Shown: in pieces, positions 43,667 through 51,917 of the stretch | Numbering within the stretch: position 1 is the first letter of the stretch | Layout of the letters: the number at the start of each line of letters is the position of its first letter | Source: Pirellulaceae bacterium | GTDB taxonomy: Bacteria > Planctomycetota > Planctomycetia > Pirellulales > Pirellulaceae | Assembly: GCA_019636385.1 (NCBI GenBank) | Contig: JAHBXT010000002.1 | Coordinates: forward strand, 1,320,154-1,384,153 | Length of the DNA stretch: 64,000 bases | Direction of reading: 5' to 3' | Notes under the pieces: model-generated | Database searches by the model: none | What the model was told of the DNA's origin: nothing | What the model saw: the letters and a program-made list of their open reading frames with translations, nothing else | Position numbers and translations under genes: made by a program

Positions 43667-46600
43667 TAGCTGAACACGAAGCCTCCCGTGCGGGCGCGTT
43701 CGGCCAGCTGAGCGGTGTTCTCAGCGGTTTGAATGATGGCTCGCTTCACATCATCCGACAAGCCTTCGCCAGTAACTGGGGGCATCTGCAGCCGCGCGAC
43801 ACTTTGCGATAGAGCTGCGTCGAACTCCTCGAGTCGAACTCGCACGGCAGCAAAGGAAGCAATGAGAGATTCCAGGTTGAGCGATGGCTCGGTTTCCTCA
43901 GGAAACAGCGCGTCGGCCAACTCGTCGAGTTCTTCGTCCGACATGTCTTGAGACTGCGTTATTGGCGTCTCTTTTGTCGGAACAAGGACTTCGGGCACCT
44001 CCATGTTTTCGGGCTCGGCGTCTAGCTGCGGATCGACATCAAGATCGCCGGCATCGGCATCTTCATCAACGTCGGGTTTGTCAGCGACCTGCAAATTTGG
44101 AATCAGCGATGCGCCGCTACCAAGTCCCAGGCCGCGACTATCGAAGTTGCCAGCCGCCTCGGTCTTCTCTGTCGCCGTTTCTGGGCCACTGGAGAACTGA
44201 TCTAGCGAATCCTTGGCCGAGCGATCGAGCCCAAGCTTGAGGTCCTTCTTCTTGGGCGGTTTCAGTTTGGGATCTTTGATACCATCGACTTCGACCTTGG
44301 GAACCTTCACATCGCCGGGTACTGGTGGCGCGGGCATGGGAGGAATCGGAGTGCCGGCGTCTGGTTCTTTGGCAGCTTCAGGCTCTTGCGGTTTTGCAGC
44401 ATTGGCTGCTTCCACGGCAGCATCGAACTCCGCTTGAGCGGCGGCTACCTGCTGGTCACGTTCTTTAGCGCGATCCTCGGGCGATTGGCGACCAGCTTCG
44501 CGGGCAACGCGAGCCTCCTCACGCATTTGATCGAGAGTCTTTTGAACCCCTGCGGTGGTGTCGTCGATGGTCTGTTGCCGCGACTGTCCGGCCGCCTCGT
44601 TCTGTTTGAACTGATCATCTCGCGATGCATCGACGACCTGGTTCTTGGCTTCGGTTTCTTGATCGATGACCGCCATCTCAGCATCAATGTCGCGACCTGC
44701 GCGTGCCTTGCGACGTTCTTCAAGTTGCTGCTTGATGCCTTCCTGCATCTGTACGCGATTAGCTTCGATCTGCTGTTTACGAGCGTCGCGCCGCTTCATA
44801 CGATCGGCGATGGCTTGCTGCTTCTTATTTTCTTCAGCTTCGTCCGCTGTGCGGATCTCCTTGTCGATCTTGGCCATTTCGACTTCGACATTCACATCGT
44901 CATCGAACAGTGACTTCAGTTTGATCCAGGCCTTGCGCAGAAAGCCAACGGTCGAGTTCCACATCGACTTAACTTGAGCAACGAACACCGACCAGGTGTC
45001 GGCGAGATAGTCGATGGTTTCGACCCAGGCGGTCTCAACGCCTGCCAGAGCATTGATGAGCACGCCACCGATCTGAACAGAAACGTCGCCAGCAACATCT
45101 ACGAGCTCTCGCAGTCGAATGAATCCCTTTTTTAGGAAGCCAATCGTTGAGTTCCAGCCCTTCTGCACCGAGGTCGTAAGGATCGTCCAGCCATCGGCCA
45201 TGAAACTGAGCGTCGCGTTCCATACGCTAGCAAGACCGGAAAGTGCACTGATCAATACATCGCCGATGGCATAAGCCGTATCGCCCCAAACATCGGAGAG
45301 ATAATTGGTGAAGTCAGCCCACACGCCTTTGAGATAGGTCGTGCCTTTGATCCACTGCAGCTTGAGATAGGTCCACAGAACGTTGGCTGCTGCGGTGATA
45401 TCGCCGGCAGCCAGTGCATTGGCGATCGCACCAAAGGCCTTGATCGTATCAGCCTTCAGCGTCTCGAAAATTCCTTTCAAATACTCGATCGCTTCGCCAG
45501 CAATGCCGGACGAGTAGATGAAGTAGGCACCCAGCGCGGCGACCGCAGCGACCACTAAGCCAAGAGGCGTGAACAGAGCGCCAATCATGGTCACAAGGAC
45601 TCCAATTGCGGTTCCCACTAGCGAGAACATCGAAGCTAGTCCACCGACGGCGAACGCAGCCACTGCAGCAGCACTACCAATGCCGATGAAGGCTCCGCCG
45701 ACAGCGACGACACCGGCAACTATGAGTGCGACCTTCTTGACCACTTCCTGGTTCTTACCGATCCATTCAATCAGACCGGAAAGAGCCCGTGAGATCGCGT
45801 TCATCATTTTGGTGACCGAGAGGTCGAGCGATTCGCCGATCGCAATGGCCACGCCTTCGATGGAGCTCTTTAAGATTCGAAACGCGCCACCGATTCCCGC
45901 ATCCATATCGCGGGCGGTCTTGTCGGCGATACCATTTGACTTCTTCAGGTCGGCAAGCAGTTTCTTGGTATCAGTAACCGTCTTTCCAATCGCCGACGCA
46001 CTGGTGATGCCCATCAAACCGAAGACTTCGTTAAAGGCTTGGGCGCGATCACCGCTTCCCATGTTTGCCGATGCAGCGACAACTTCGCCAAGAATGTCTA
46101 CCAGGTCTCTCGCGTTTCCTTGCGCGTCCTTAGTCGCGACTCCGAACACCTTTTGAAATTTCTCGGATTCTGCTGCGCCGAGCGTAAGCAATCGGCGTAA
46201 TGCGGTACCCGCTTCGCTACCTTGAATGCCGAGGTTTCCGAGCGTTCCAAGAATAGCCAGTGTTTCTTCGAGGCTCATGTTGGCATCAGCTGCCACGGGA
46301 CCTGCATACTGCAACGCTTCCCCAAGGGACTCGACCGAATTGAAAGACATATTGGCCGCTGCGGTCAATCGATCTGAGACTCGCACAGCATCGGTTGCTT
46401 CCAAGCTGAATTGACGAATAGTGGCTGACATGATCCCAGAGCTAACGGTTGCATCTGTCCCAGTGGCTCTGGCGAGATTCATGACCGCGCCCGTCATCTC
46501 TTCAATCTGCTTGGGAGAGAAACCAGCTCGACCGAGCTCGGTCATCAGAGAAGCGACCTCGCTGGCCGAGAAGCTGGTTGTGGCTCCCAGGTGCTTGGCT

Positions 46601-46869
46601 TTGTTACGCAGCGATTCCAATGTCGCGCCGGTTGCATTGGCAGCTGCGCCAGCGGCCCGGATCGCATCATCGAAACTGGTATAAACTGCCAGGCTGGCTC
46701 CCACAGGTGCTGCCGCCGCGACACCAAGGCCAGTGAGCTTGGTGCCGACCAGTCGCGTGGACGCACCGAACGATTTGAGCCGCTTTTGCGCAGCTTCAAG
46801 TCCCTTAAGGAATTGGGCGCTCCTTGCGGTCAGCTCGACGTAGGCTCCTCCGGCTCTGACTTGGGACAT
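43666..46869 (-). CDS. Phage tail tape measure protein
   Basis: 1067 residues. The N-terminal 350 show the TP901-type tape-measure domain: FDDAIRAAGAAANATGATLESL, FSASEVASLMTELGRAGFSP, EALQYAGPVAADANMSLEETLA. Hydrophobic segments lie near 385-460, then a long helical/coiled-coil part with KKQQAIADRMKRRDARKQQIEANR-like charge, and a Pro-rich acidic stretch (about 840-1000). This length would set a tail of roughly 150 nm by the usual 1.5 angstrom per residue rule. It overlaps the tail-chaperone gene by 40 bases. It fixes tail length and is expected to be ejected into the host. Confidence 0.93.
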   Translation of the reverse strand: MSQVRAGGAYVELTARSAQFLKGLEAAQKRLKSFGASTRLVGTKLTGLGVAAAAPVGASLAVYTSFDDAIRAAGAAANATGATLESLRNKAKHLGATTSFSASEVASLMTELGRAGFSPKQIEEMTGAVMNLARATGTDATVSSGIMSATIRQFSLEATDAVRVSDRLTAAANMSFNSVESLGEALQYAGPVAADANMSLEETLAILGTLGNLGIQGSEAGTALRRLLTLGAAESEKFQKVFGVATKDAQGNARDLVDILGEVVAASANMGSGDRAQAFNEVFGLMGITSASAIGKTVTDTKKLLADLKKSNGIADKTARDMDAGIGGAFRILKSSIEGVAIAIGESLDLSVTKMMNAISRALSGLIEWIGKNQEVVKKVALIVAGVVAVGGAFIGIGSAAAVAAFAVGGLASMFSLVGTAIGVLVTMIGALFTPLGLVVAAVAALGAYFIYSSGIAGEAIEYLKGIFETLKADTIKAFGAIANALAAGDITAAANVLWTYLKLQWIKGTTYLKGVWADFTNYLSDVWGDTAYAIGDVLISALSGLASVWNATLSFMADGWTILTTSVQKGWNSTIGFLKKGFIRLRELVDVAGDVSVQIGGVLINALAGVETAWVETIDYLADTWSVFVAQVKSMWNSTVGFLRKAWIKLKSLFDDDVNVEVEMAKIDKEIRTADEAEENKKQQAIADRMKRRDARKQQIEANRVQMQEGIKQQLEERRKARAGRDIDAEMAVIDQETEAKNQVVDASRDDQFKQNEAAGQSRQQTIDDTTAGVQKTLDQMREEARVAREAGRQSPEDRAKERDQQVAAAQAEFDAAVEAANAAKPQEPEAAKEPDAGTPIPPMPAPPVPGDVKVPKVEVDGIKDPKLKPPKKKDLKLGLDRSAKDSLDQFSSGPETATEKTEAAGNFDSRGLGLGSGASLIPNLQVADKPDVDEDADAGDLDVDPQLDAEPENMEVPEVLVPTKETPITQSQDMSDEELDELADALFPEETEPSLNLESLIASFAAVRVRLEEFDAALSQSVARLQMPPVTGEGLSDDVKRAIIQTAENTAQLAERARTGGFVFS

Positions 46870-47114
46870 AATGAGGCTTGAGACTTGAGGGGTGAGACTT
46901 GAGTGTTTCTCGTGTAAGCTGCTCCCAACATGGTTGCCGCTTGTTCAACGGTTCCTTTAGCAACGATCGATTTCTGCTCTGCGTAGGGATTGAAGTCGTC
47001 GGGCTTGAATGGCTTGCGACGTCTCTTACGATCACGGTTCATCTCGGCCATCAACGCCATAATGGTGCTCGCGACATTCCAATCGTGTTGGCGTTTGGCC
47101 TCGGCCATCAGCAC
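46830..47114 (-). CDS. Tail assembly chaperone, second (frameshifted) part
   Basis: 95 codons from a GTG at 47114, but the same frame is open well upstream through the end of the first chaperone gene (at least to about 47320). Read through, it gives DIERLIVRLAGIVGVDPGP just before LTLRQLVLMAEAKRQHDW and FKPDDFNPY, the pattern expected for the C-terminal part of a G-T type chaperone. The frame is -1 relative to the gene at 47129-47629, so it is most likely made by a -1 ribosomal frameshift, not from the GTG. No canonical heptamer could be fixed. The 3' end overlaps the tape measure start by 40 bases. Confidence 0.7.
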   Translation of the reverse strand: MLMAEAKRQHDWNVASTIMALMAEMNRDRKRRRKPFKPDDFNPYAEQKSIVAKGTVEQAATMLGAAYTRNTQVSPLKSQASLCPKSEPEEPTSS

Positions 47115-47128
47115 AAGTTGGCGAAGCG

Positions 47129-47629
47129 TTAAGGGGCCTGGATCGACTCCGACGATGCCGGCAAGCCGGACGATGAGTCGTTCAATGTCGGCACAGCGAG
47201 CTTGCGTTCGAGATCTTCTACGAGCTTGTCGACCAAGTTCGGGTCGTCCAGTCGCTTCTCGATCGCACTGATCCCCCGAGTCTCGATCAGCTTCTGTTTC
47301 TCGGCCGCCTTCCGCAGAAGACGGCGTCGGGACTCCGGGAAGTAATTGATCAGCGCTTCGAGGAGTGCACCGGTTGCATCGTCGATCGAGTTACCAGCTA
47401 GACCTTCACCAAAGGCTTCGTCGGTGATCTGCTGCTGGTCCGCTTGCGGTTTACAGATCGCAAACAGAACATCGCCCAACAGCAACGGATCGGTCGAGAG
47501 TCGCGTGATCAAATCACCATCGATTGCTTCAAGAAGATGTACTCCGGTGAGAGTCTTCACGCGGCGCAGCGTCGTGTTATCGATATCCACAATCCAAATG
47601 CGACCGGCGCGGTCAACGAACTTCTGCAT
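47129..47629 (-). CDS. Tail assembly chaperone, first part (gpG-like position)
   Basis: 166 residues, highly charged and helical, from ATG at 47629, located between the tail tube gene and the tape measure. This is the standard place for the tail chaperone that binds the tape measure during assembly. Its last 60 codons overlap an open -1 frame continuing into the next gene. The terminal stretch DSSSGLPASSESIQAP is low-complexity and could be replaced by the frameshifted domain. The family was recognised by position and charge, not by motif. Confidence 0.7.
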   Translation of the reverse strand: MQKFVDRAGRIWIVDIDNTTLRRVKTLTGVHLLEAIDGDLITRLSTDPLLLGDVLFAICKPQADQQQITDEAFGEGLAGNSIDDATGALLEALINYFPESRRRLLRKAAEKQKLIETRGISAIEKRLDDPNLVDKLVEDLERKLAVPTLNDSSSGLPASSESIQAP

Positions 47630-47680
47630 GATGCCTTCCTGAGTGTTATGAATCCTCTAAACCAACAGCAACGCCAGCGA

Positions 47681-48097
47681 TCAAGGACCAGCTAAGCCAG
47701 GTCCCACATTCATGCCACCACCGGAACTCGACTGCGTTGGCTTGAGAGTCACATCAGCGGAGATGACCTCTTCCAAGTTCTGGTTGACATTGAAGGTCAT
47801 CACTTCGCAGGTCAGTGTGAGCGTGCCACCAGCGTCGCTGATGCCGACATCACAAGGATCACCACTGCTCCACAAGCCCTGAAGCAAGCCGAAAGCGCTA
47901 TCGCCATCCTTGTTCAGCACTGTGAACTCGATGGACGCATCCTTCAGCGTTCCGACCGTTGCGCGCCAGCCGTTGTTGGCCCGAGTGCTGGCGTCGGCTT
48001 CGGCCTTTTCAAGGCTGACGGTTAGATCCTTGACATTGGTGATCTCGACGCCGTCGACGGTGAGGACGGCTTCGAGACCAAGTCTTACTTCTGGCAT
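47681..48097 (-). CDS. Major tail tube protein
   Basis: 138 residues, beta-rich. The pattern TVDGVEITNVKDLTVSLEKA, ASTRANNGWRATVGTLKDAS and FGLLQGLWSSGDPCDVGISD is typical of TP901-1/P2-like tail tube proteins of the Phage_tail_2 type. The C-terminus is a Gly/Pro-rich tail. It polymerises around the tape measure. It is preceded by the joining proteins and followed by the chaperone, in canonical order. A long contractile sheath gene is not visible, so the phage is probably siphovirus-like. Confidence 0.85.
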   Translation of the reverse strand: MPEVRLGLEAVLTVDGVEITNVKDLTVSLEKAEADASTRANNGWRATVGTLKDASIEFTVLNKDGDSAFGLLQGLWSSGDPCDVGISDAGGTLTLTCEVMTFNVNQNLEEVISADVTLKPTQSSSGGGMNVGPGLAGP

Positions 48098-48123
48098 CGT
48101 GAATGATTCCTTATGGCGAACGT

Positions 48124-48690
48124 TTACTTAACTGAGTTGGCCCAAAACATGGGGAGCCGACTCCGGTTGGCATCCAGTGCCGGCTTCATGAAGGGGCGCT
48201 TGGGGTAATGACGAGGTTTGTTGTCACTGCGGCGTTCGTTTTCTTCAGCGATCAAGCGAGTGGCTCGATTGGCTTGTGCTGCGGTTCGCAATTCGATCCG
48301 CGCAAACTTCGTCTTGCTTCCGTGCTGCTTGATTCGGATCGGACCATGCTCGCCAACTCGAAAGCGATGTGGCTTCAGCTTGCGACGTTTGGTTGCCACG
48401 CCTCCGAATTCATGCAGGTTCCAAAGGCGGCCTGCGATCTCATTCACAGGCCCGATGATGACTTCGGTCTTGTTATTGGTTACTTCGTAGCGAATTACTC
48501 GCCTGAGCATGCCAGTCTGGGTATTCGGTGGGCTTCCAGGCTTGGATGGGTTTTTACGCTTACGAATGCTCCGACTTGCAGTTTTACGGATGGCACCGCC
48601 GGCCTCGCTGATCGATGTAAAGGTGGCAGTTTCCACCTTCTTCTTCAGCTTTCGCTTATCGAATTGAGTTCGAACGGTGAGCCTGATCAT
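48124..48690 (-). CDS. HK97 gp10-like tail completion protein
   Basis: 188 residues, strongly basic. The segment GAIRKTASRSIRKRKNPSKP, then PPNTQTGMLRRVIRYEV is the usual hallmark of HK97-gp10/minor tail completion proteins, including the GxPPxxxxG-type turn. The C-terminal part has KPRHYPKRPFMKPAL, which fits the same family. Its ATG overlaps the preceding stop by 4 bases. It sits at the top of the tail to join it to the head. Confidence 0.75.
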   Translation of the reverse strand: MIRLTVRTQFDKRKLKKKVETATFTSISEAGGAIRKTASRSIRKRKNPSKPGSPPNTQTGMLRRVIRYEVTNNKTEVIIGPVNEIAGRLWNLHEFGGVATKRRKLKPHRFRVGEHGPIRIKQHGSKTKFARIELRTAAQANRATRLIAEENERRSDNKPRHYPKRPFMKPALDANRSRLPMFWANSVK

Positions 48691-49115
48691 CGCGCCAGTT
48701 CAAAGGTTAAGGTCAACAAGCTTGTAAACTGACGCAGTTGCTCCCAGTGTTCGCTGGAGTACAGCACGGCATGTTCGGCCTTGATGCATCGAGCCGCTTG
48801 AAATGACACGAGCCGCTTCAAGCGAAACTCGTCGGCGATCTTTTCCACAAGGTCCACCAGCGGGTCGATCTCCTCATTGGTTCCCTTCGAAAACTTCTTC
48901 TGCACAGCAACATCCACACGGCAGTGGTATCGATTGTGTGCTCGGTCATGTGGAAGCAACTCGACATCGCGAGGTACCACGCTGACGCGGAGTTCCTTCA
49001 TGTCTTCGAGGTCGAAGTTGGGAACATACAAACGCTCGGCCACGAACTCGAAATCGAACTCGGCGGCATTGAGCTGGGCGGTGACGCTGTCGGCAACTTG
49101 TAGAACGGTCGTCAT
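48687..49115 (-). CDS. Head-tail connector region protein
   Basis: About 142 residues from ATG at 49115 (MTTVLQVADS); the longer frame to 49184 lies inside the neighbour and is rejected. The 49115 start gives an ATGA overlap with the upstream stop at 49112. The fold looks alpha/beta, with PRDVELLPHDRAHNRYHCRV, and a C-terminal beta-rich FTSLLTLTFEL. The size and position between a joining protein and gp10-like protein fit a tail terminator. No motif proves it. Confidence 0.6.
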   Translation of the reverse strand: MTTVLQVADSVTAQLNAAEFDFEFVAERLYVPNFDLEDMKELRVSVVPRDVELLPHDRAHNRYHCRVDVAVQKKFSKGTNEEIDPLVDLVEKIADEFRLKRLVSFQAARCIKAEHAVLYSSEHWEQLRQFTSLLTLTFELAR

Positions 49116-49495
49116 GAGGGATGGGATTCGATCTGTTTGGTGTGAATGCGGAGTTTCAAGCGGAATGGGTCGCTGTAGCGCCAAGGTGGATCGCCACCAA
49201 GGGCCATCACTTCAAAGATGAAGGCATGGTTGCCATCGTTTTCGACGATCGTGTCACCGCGGCGCGGCAGCGTTCCGATGATCGACTGGAGCAGAGATTG
49301 CGTGTCGATCAGGAAGTCGCGGACCTGGCTGCGAGTGACAATGCCCTCGCCATCGTCCTGGTCGTACAGCGACTTGCCAATCGTGGCTTGGAGCGTGGCT
49401 CCCAGCTCTCCTCGGCGATACACGACCTGGCGAGACGCGTGCTGGGTAAGTTTGGAGGCAAGCCACTCCTGGCCCTTTTGAAGCATGTTGGTCAT
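49112..49495 (-). CDS. Head-tail joining protein
   Basis: 127 residues. The sequence VVYRRGELGATLQATIGKS, then SQVRDFLIDTQSLL and PRRGDTIVEN resembles stopper/adaptor proteins (gpFII/Phage_HK97-type joiners) in length and beta content. It overlaps both flanking genes by 4 bases. Its role in closing the portal and joining the tail is inferred from order. Confidence 0.65.
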   Translation of the reverse strand: MTNMLQKGQEWLASKLTQHASRQVVYRRGELGATLQATIGKSLYDQDDGEGIVTRSQVRDFLIDTQSLLQSIIGTLPRRGDTIVENDGNHAFIFEVMALGGDPPWRYSDPFRLKLRIHTKQIESHPS

Positions 49496-49782
49496 GACTC
49501 GGCTTTTGCCTTCGTGTTGCCCAGCAGCTTCGAAGCCTTCGTTCGAACTTCATCGAGCCAAACCGCATTGGCGCGTCGTTGGTATTCGGAAGCAACCGCA
49601 TGGGCCTCTTCGTCAAGCTGCTGCTGACGAAGCGTTGTTTGACGAACGGGCGGGGCTGGTTCTGGAGTTAAGAAAGCAACGGGCGACGCTTGCTTGAGTT
49701 GCTCGGGTTCCCGTTTCTTCACAGGAAGTAGAGCAATTGCCAGCAGGACGACAACCACAATGATGGCGATGGTTAGTAACAT
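49492..49782 (-). CDS. Single-pass membrane protein in the head operon
   Basis: 96 residues. One N-terminal membrane helix (about 1-20, LLTIAIIVVVVLLAIALLP) is followed by KKREPEQ, so the C-terminal 70 residues are predicted to be cytoplasmic. The rest is helical and charged. Its stop overlaps the joining protein. A membrane anchor is unusual among structural genes. With its two neighbours it may form a small envelope-associated group, for example for lysis or superinfection exclusion. Function unknown. Confidence 0.7.
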   Translation of the reverse strand: MLLTIAIIVVVVLLAIALLPVKKREPEQLKQASPVAFLTPEPAPPVRQTTLRQQQLDEEAHAVASEYQRRANAVWLDEVRTKASKLLGNTKAKAES

Positions 49783-49829
49783 GTTTGCTTAGAACCTCAC
49801 TAGGAAGATGGATTGGGTTAGCGCAACGC

Positions 49830-50849
49830 TCAGCTAATGCCGCGCTTGATCAGAATGAACACGAGCAGCACGGCTGCGATTGCGATGAGCGCGACCGTGG
49901 CGATCTCGCCGGCTGACAGCCAAAGCAGTGCGTTGCGAGTGTCCTGCGTACCTTCAAATAGATCGCGGACTCGATCTAGCGGCCGACGATCCTCGGAGGG
50001 TGGCGTTGGGCAATAGCCATCGGGACAATCCTCGGCCGACAGATACAGCGTCGGCGTGATCGCATTGTCCCAGGAATAACCCTTGGTTTTCACTGCTCCA
50101 GTTTTCTGTGCCTCTTTGGCTTGCTTGTAGAGCGTGAAACCATGGCGAAGGTCTGCGTATAGCTCCTCAGGCGTACTCGGGATCATCGACCGACCAGCGG
50201 CGTGGATGTGCCCGCCAGTTGCATCTTGGAAGAGCACCACGGGGAACTGTTCCGCAGGCACAATGTCGGCGTAGCGAGTCTTGTAGAGTGCATTGGTTGC
50301 CGTGTAGACCTGGAATTCACAAGTTTCCGTTAGCGCTGCTAGTTCCTTGTTCTGCGTGAACCACGCTTGAAGTCGCTGACTGGTCGCATCGGTGTTAACG
50401 AACAGGGCGATCTGGTAACTCTTCTTAGGTGGAGGCGGAGCCGGGTTGGAGACTGGTGTTACAACCAGCGGCTCTTGCGTAGGCAGCGGTGGTAAAGGAG
50501 GAGCTAGAGTTGGTGTGAGTATGCTAGGTTGCTGCGCGATGGGAGGCTGCACAACTACTGGCGCTGGATAGAGGCGATGTGGCAGGCAGTAAGGCGGGAA
50601 ACTGCGGATCTGTTGCTTGATCTCTCCCTGTGCCTGCAAGTTCACCGACTGTGGCTCTGGCAATTTTTCAATTGTGCCAACAGTGGGTGATATCGGACGG
50701 TTACTAGGCAGCCTCCAGCTATGTTCGGGCTGCGGTTGCGATGGCTTGTTATGCAAAGCAGTGAAGACCACACCCAAGAGAATTGCGTGGACAATTGCCA
50801 CCACGATCAGCCCCAGACTTAAGCGAATTCGAATCGTATCGTTGATCAT
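49830..50849 (-). CDS. Membrane protein with thioredoxin-like middle and Pro-rich linker
   Basis: 339 residues. One membrane helix is at about 9-30 and a second near 310-333. Between them is a Pro-rich linker (about 95-140) and a domain with YQIALFVNTDATSQRLQAWF, CEFQVYTATNALYKTRY and the cis-Pro-like FPVVLFQDATG, which suggests a thioredoxin-like fold without a CxxC pair. Cys in AEDCPDGYCPTPPSEDRRP may be redox or metal ligands. It is 5 bases after its lipoprotein neighbour, and the three membrane genes form a block inside the capsid operon. Role unknown. Confidence 0.65.
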   Translation of the reverse strand: MINDTIRIRLSLGLIVVAIVHAILLGVVFTALHNKPSQPQPEHSWRLPSNRPISPTVGTIEKLPEPQSVNLQAQGEIKQQIRSFPPYCLPHRLYPAPVVVQPPIAQQPSILTPTLAPPLPPLPTQEPLVVTPVSNPAPPPPKKSYQIALFVNTDATSQRLQAWFTQNKELAALTETCEFQVYTATNALYKTRYADIVPAEQFPVVLFQDATGGHIHAAGRSMIPSTPEELYADLRHGFTLYKQAKEAQKTGAVKTKGYSWDNAITPTLYLSAEDCPDGYCPTPPSEDRRPLDRVRDLFEGTQDTRNALLWLSAGEIATVALIAIAAVLLVFILIKRGIS

Positions 50850-50854
50850 GGTGA

Positions 50855-51451
50855 TTACAGAACCTCATAACTAGGGTAAGGCAGTGAACTGCTGGGATCG
50901 TTGAGAACGGTCAGGGCAAAGCCTCCGTAGCCTGCCCATAAGCGGATGAACTGTTCACGAGGTGTCAATTCGAAACGCCCCGGGTAGTTGTTGTCGAGGA
51001 TCGCTGCGTATTGCTGTCCATCACGCTCGATCCAGCCGACGAACGTGCAGCAGTGCGCGGGCTTCCACCAGAGGATCGCTCCACGCCTGGTTGCACTGGC
51101 CCAATCCAGGAAGCGTGGGTCGGCCTTGAGCGTATAGCTGTAGTCGATGCCGGCAGCATCCAAGCGATCGCGGAGACGAGAATCCCACTCGCCGTCGGCA
51201 TAAGTCGTTCGCCAGCGTTCACCAAGTTCAAACTTGTTCAGCCAACGCAGGTGGTTCACAAGCGAGGCGTGAACGCAGCTCCCCTGACCAAGTGATCCCG
51301 TCCAATTGCGCTGATGCAATTGCACCGGCAGGTTTGCTGGCGGTTGCTCCGGTTCCGGCTTGGGTAGTAAGCGAACTTGTGTGGGCGCAGGCATACATCC
51401 GCAGCAGCCAAGGTATAGGCCGATCAGCAGGGCCAAGTGGTGGGTATTCAA
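50855..51451 (-). CDS. Lipoprotein with papain-like (C39-type) cysteine peptidase fold
   Basis: 198 residues. The N-terminal signal (LALLIGLYLGCCGC) gives a lipoprotein with Cys19 or nearby. The catalytic set of a papain-fold enzyme is visible: GQGSCVHASLVNHL (Gln-x-x-Cys), a His in WWKPAHCCTFVGW, and an Asn/Asp in AILDNNYPGRFE. Papain-like domains in phages act in processing or as secreted peptidases. This one is predicted outside the cytoplasm, which is odd within capsid genes. It could act on the cell wall or another surface protein. Activity is inferred from the triad. Confidence 0.65.
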   Translation of the reverse strand: MNTHHLALLIGLYLGCCGCMPAPTQVRLLPKPEPEQPPANLPVQLHQRNWTGSLGQGSCVHASLVNHLRWLNKFELGERWRTTYADGEWDSRLRDRLDAAGIDYSYTLKADPRFLDWASATRRGAILWWKPAHCCTFVGWIERDGQQYAAILDNNYPGRFELTPREQFIRLWAGYGGFALTVLNDPSSSLPYPSYEVL

Positions 51452-51511
51452 CGTGTGCTTCTCCTGCGCTTGTTACAACAATTTCATCTGAGGCTGAATT
51501 GCTGAGCTGTG

Positions 51512-51841
51512 CTACTGGCTTAGGCGAACACGCACCGTAGCGCTGTTCACACCGGCGGCAGCCACTGCTTTACCCAGCAACTTGTTGCCGGTGGCCGTAG
51601 TCACAGCCTGATCGTTTCCGGCATCCCAGTAGAGCTTTGCGCCGGCGGCGATAGGTGCAGTTGGCTCTTTGGCGATATCAAAGACACCCTCGACCGAGAT
51701 CGCCCCCAACTGACCGGCCTTGATATCCCGTTTAGTGATGCCCACTAAGTCTCCTTGCACTACAACGGAACCCGCTGACAGGTCGGCGTTGGGTGTGTAG
51801 TCGATTGCCTCACCCTGCTGAACAAATTGTGCGAACGACAT
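51512..51841 (-). CDS. DUF2190-type capsid decoration protein
   Basis: 109 residues. FVQQGEAIDYTPNADLSAGSV, GDLVGITKRDIKAG, AAGAKLYWDAGNDQAVT and LGKAVAAAGVNSATVRVRL match the small beta-sandwich DUF2190/RecA-like-named capsid proteins that sit beside the major capsid gene in many phages. It stabilises the capsid shell after maturation. It is 76 bases downstream of the protease-capsid gene. Confidence 0.85.
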   Translation of the reverse strand: MSFAQFVQQGEAIDYTPNADLSAGSVVVQGDLVGITKRDIKAGQLGAISVEGVFDIAKEPTAPIAAGAKLYWDAGNDQAVTTATGNKLLGKAVAAAGVNSATVRVRLSQ

Positions 51842-51917
51842 GCTTGTTTACCTTCTTGAATGATTACTCGAATGTGAAGACCAGAAATGAATCGGCTGCA
51901 CTATGTAGCCGATTCGC

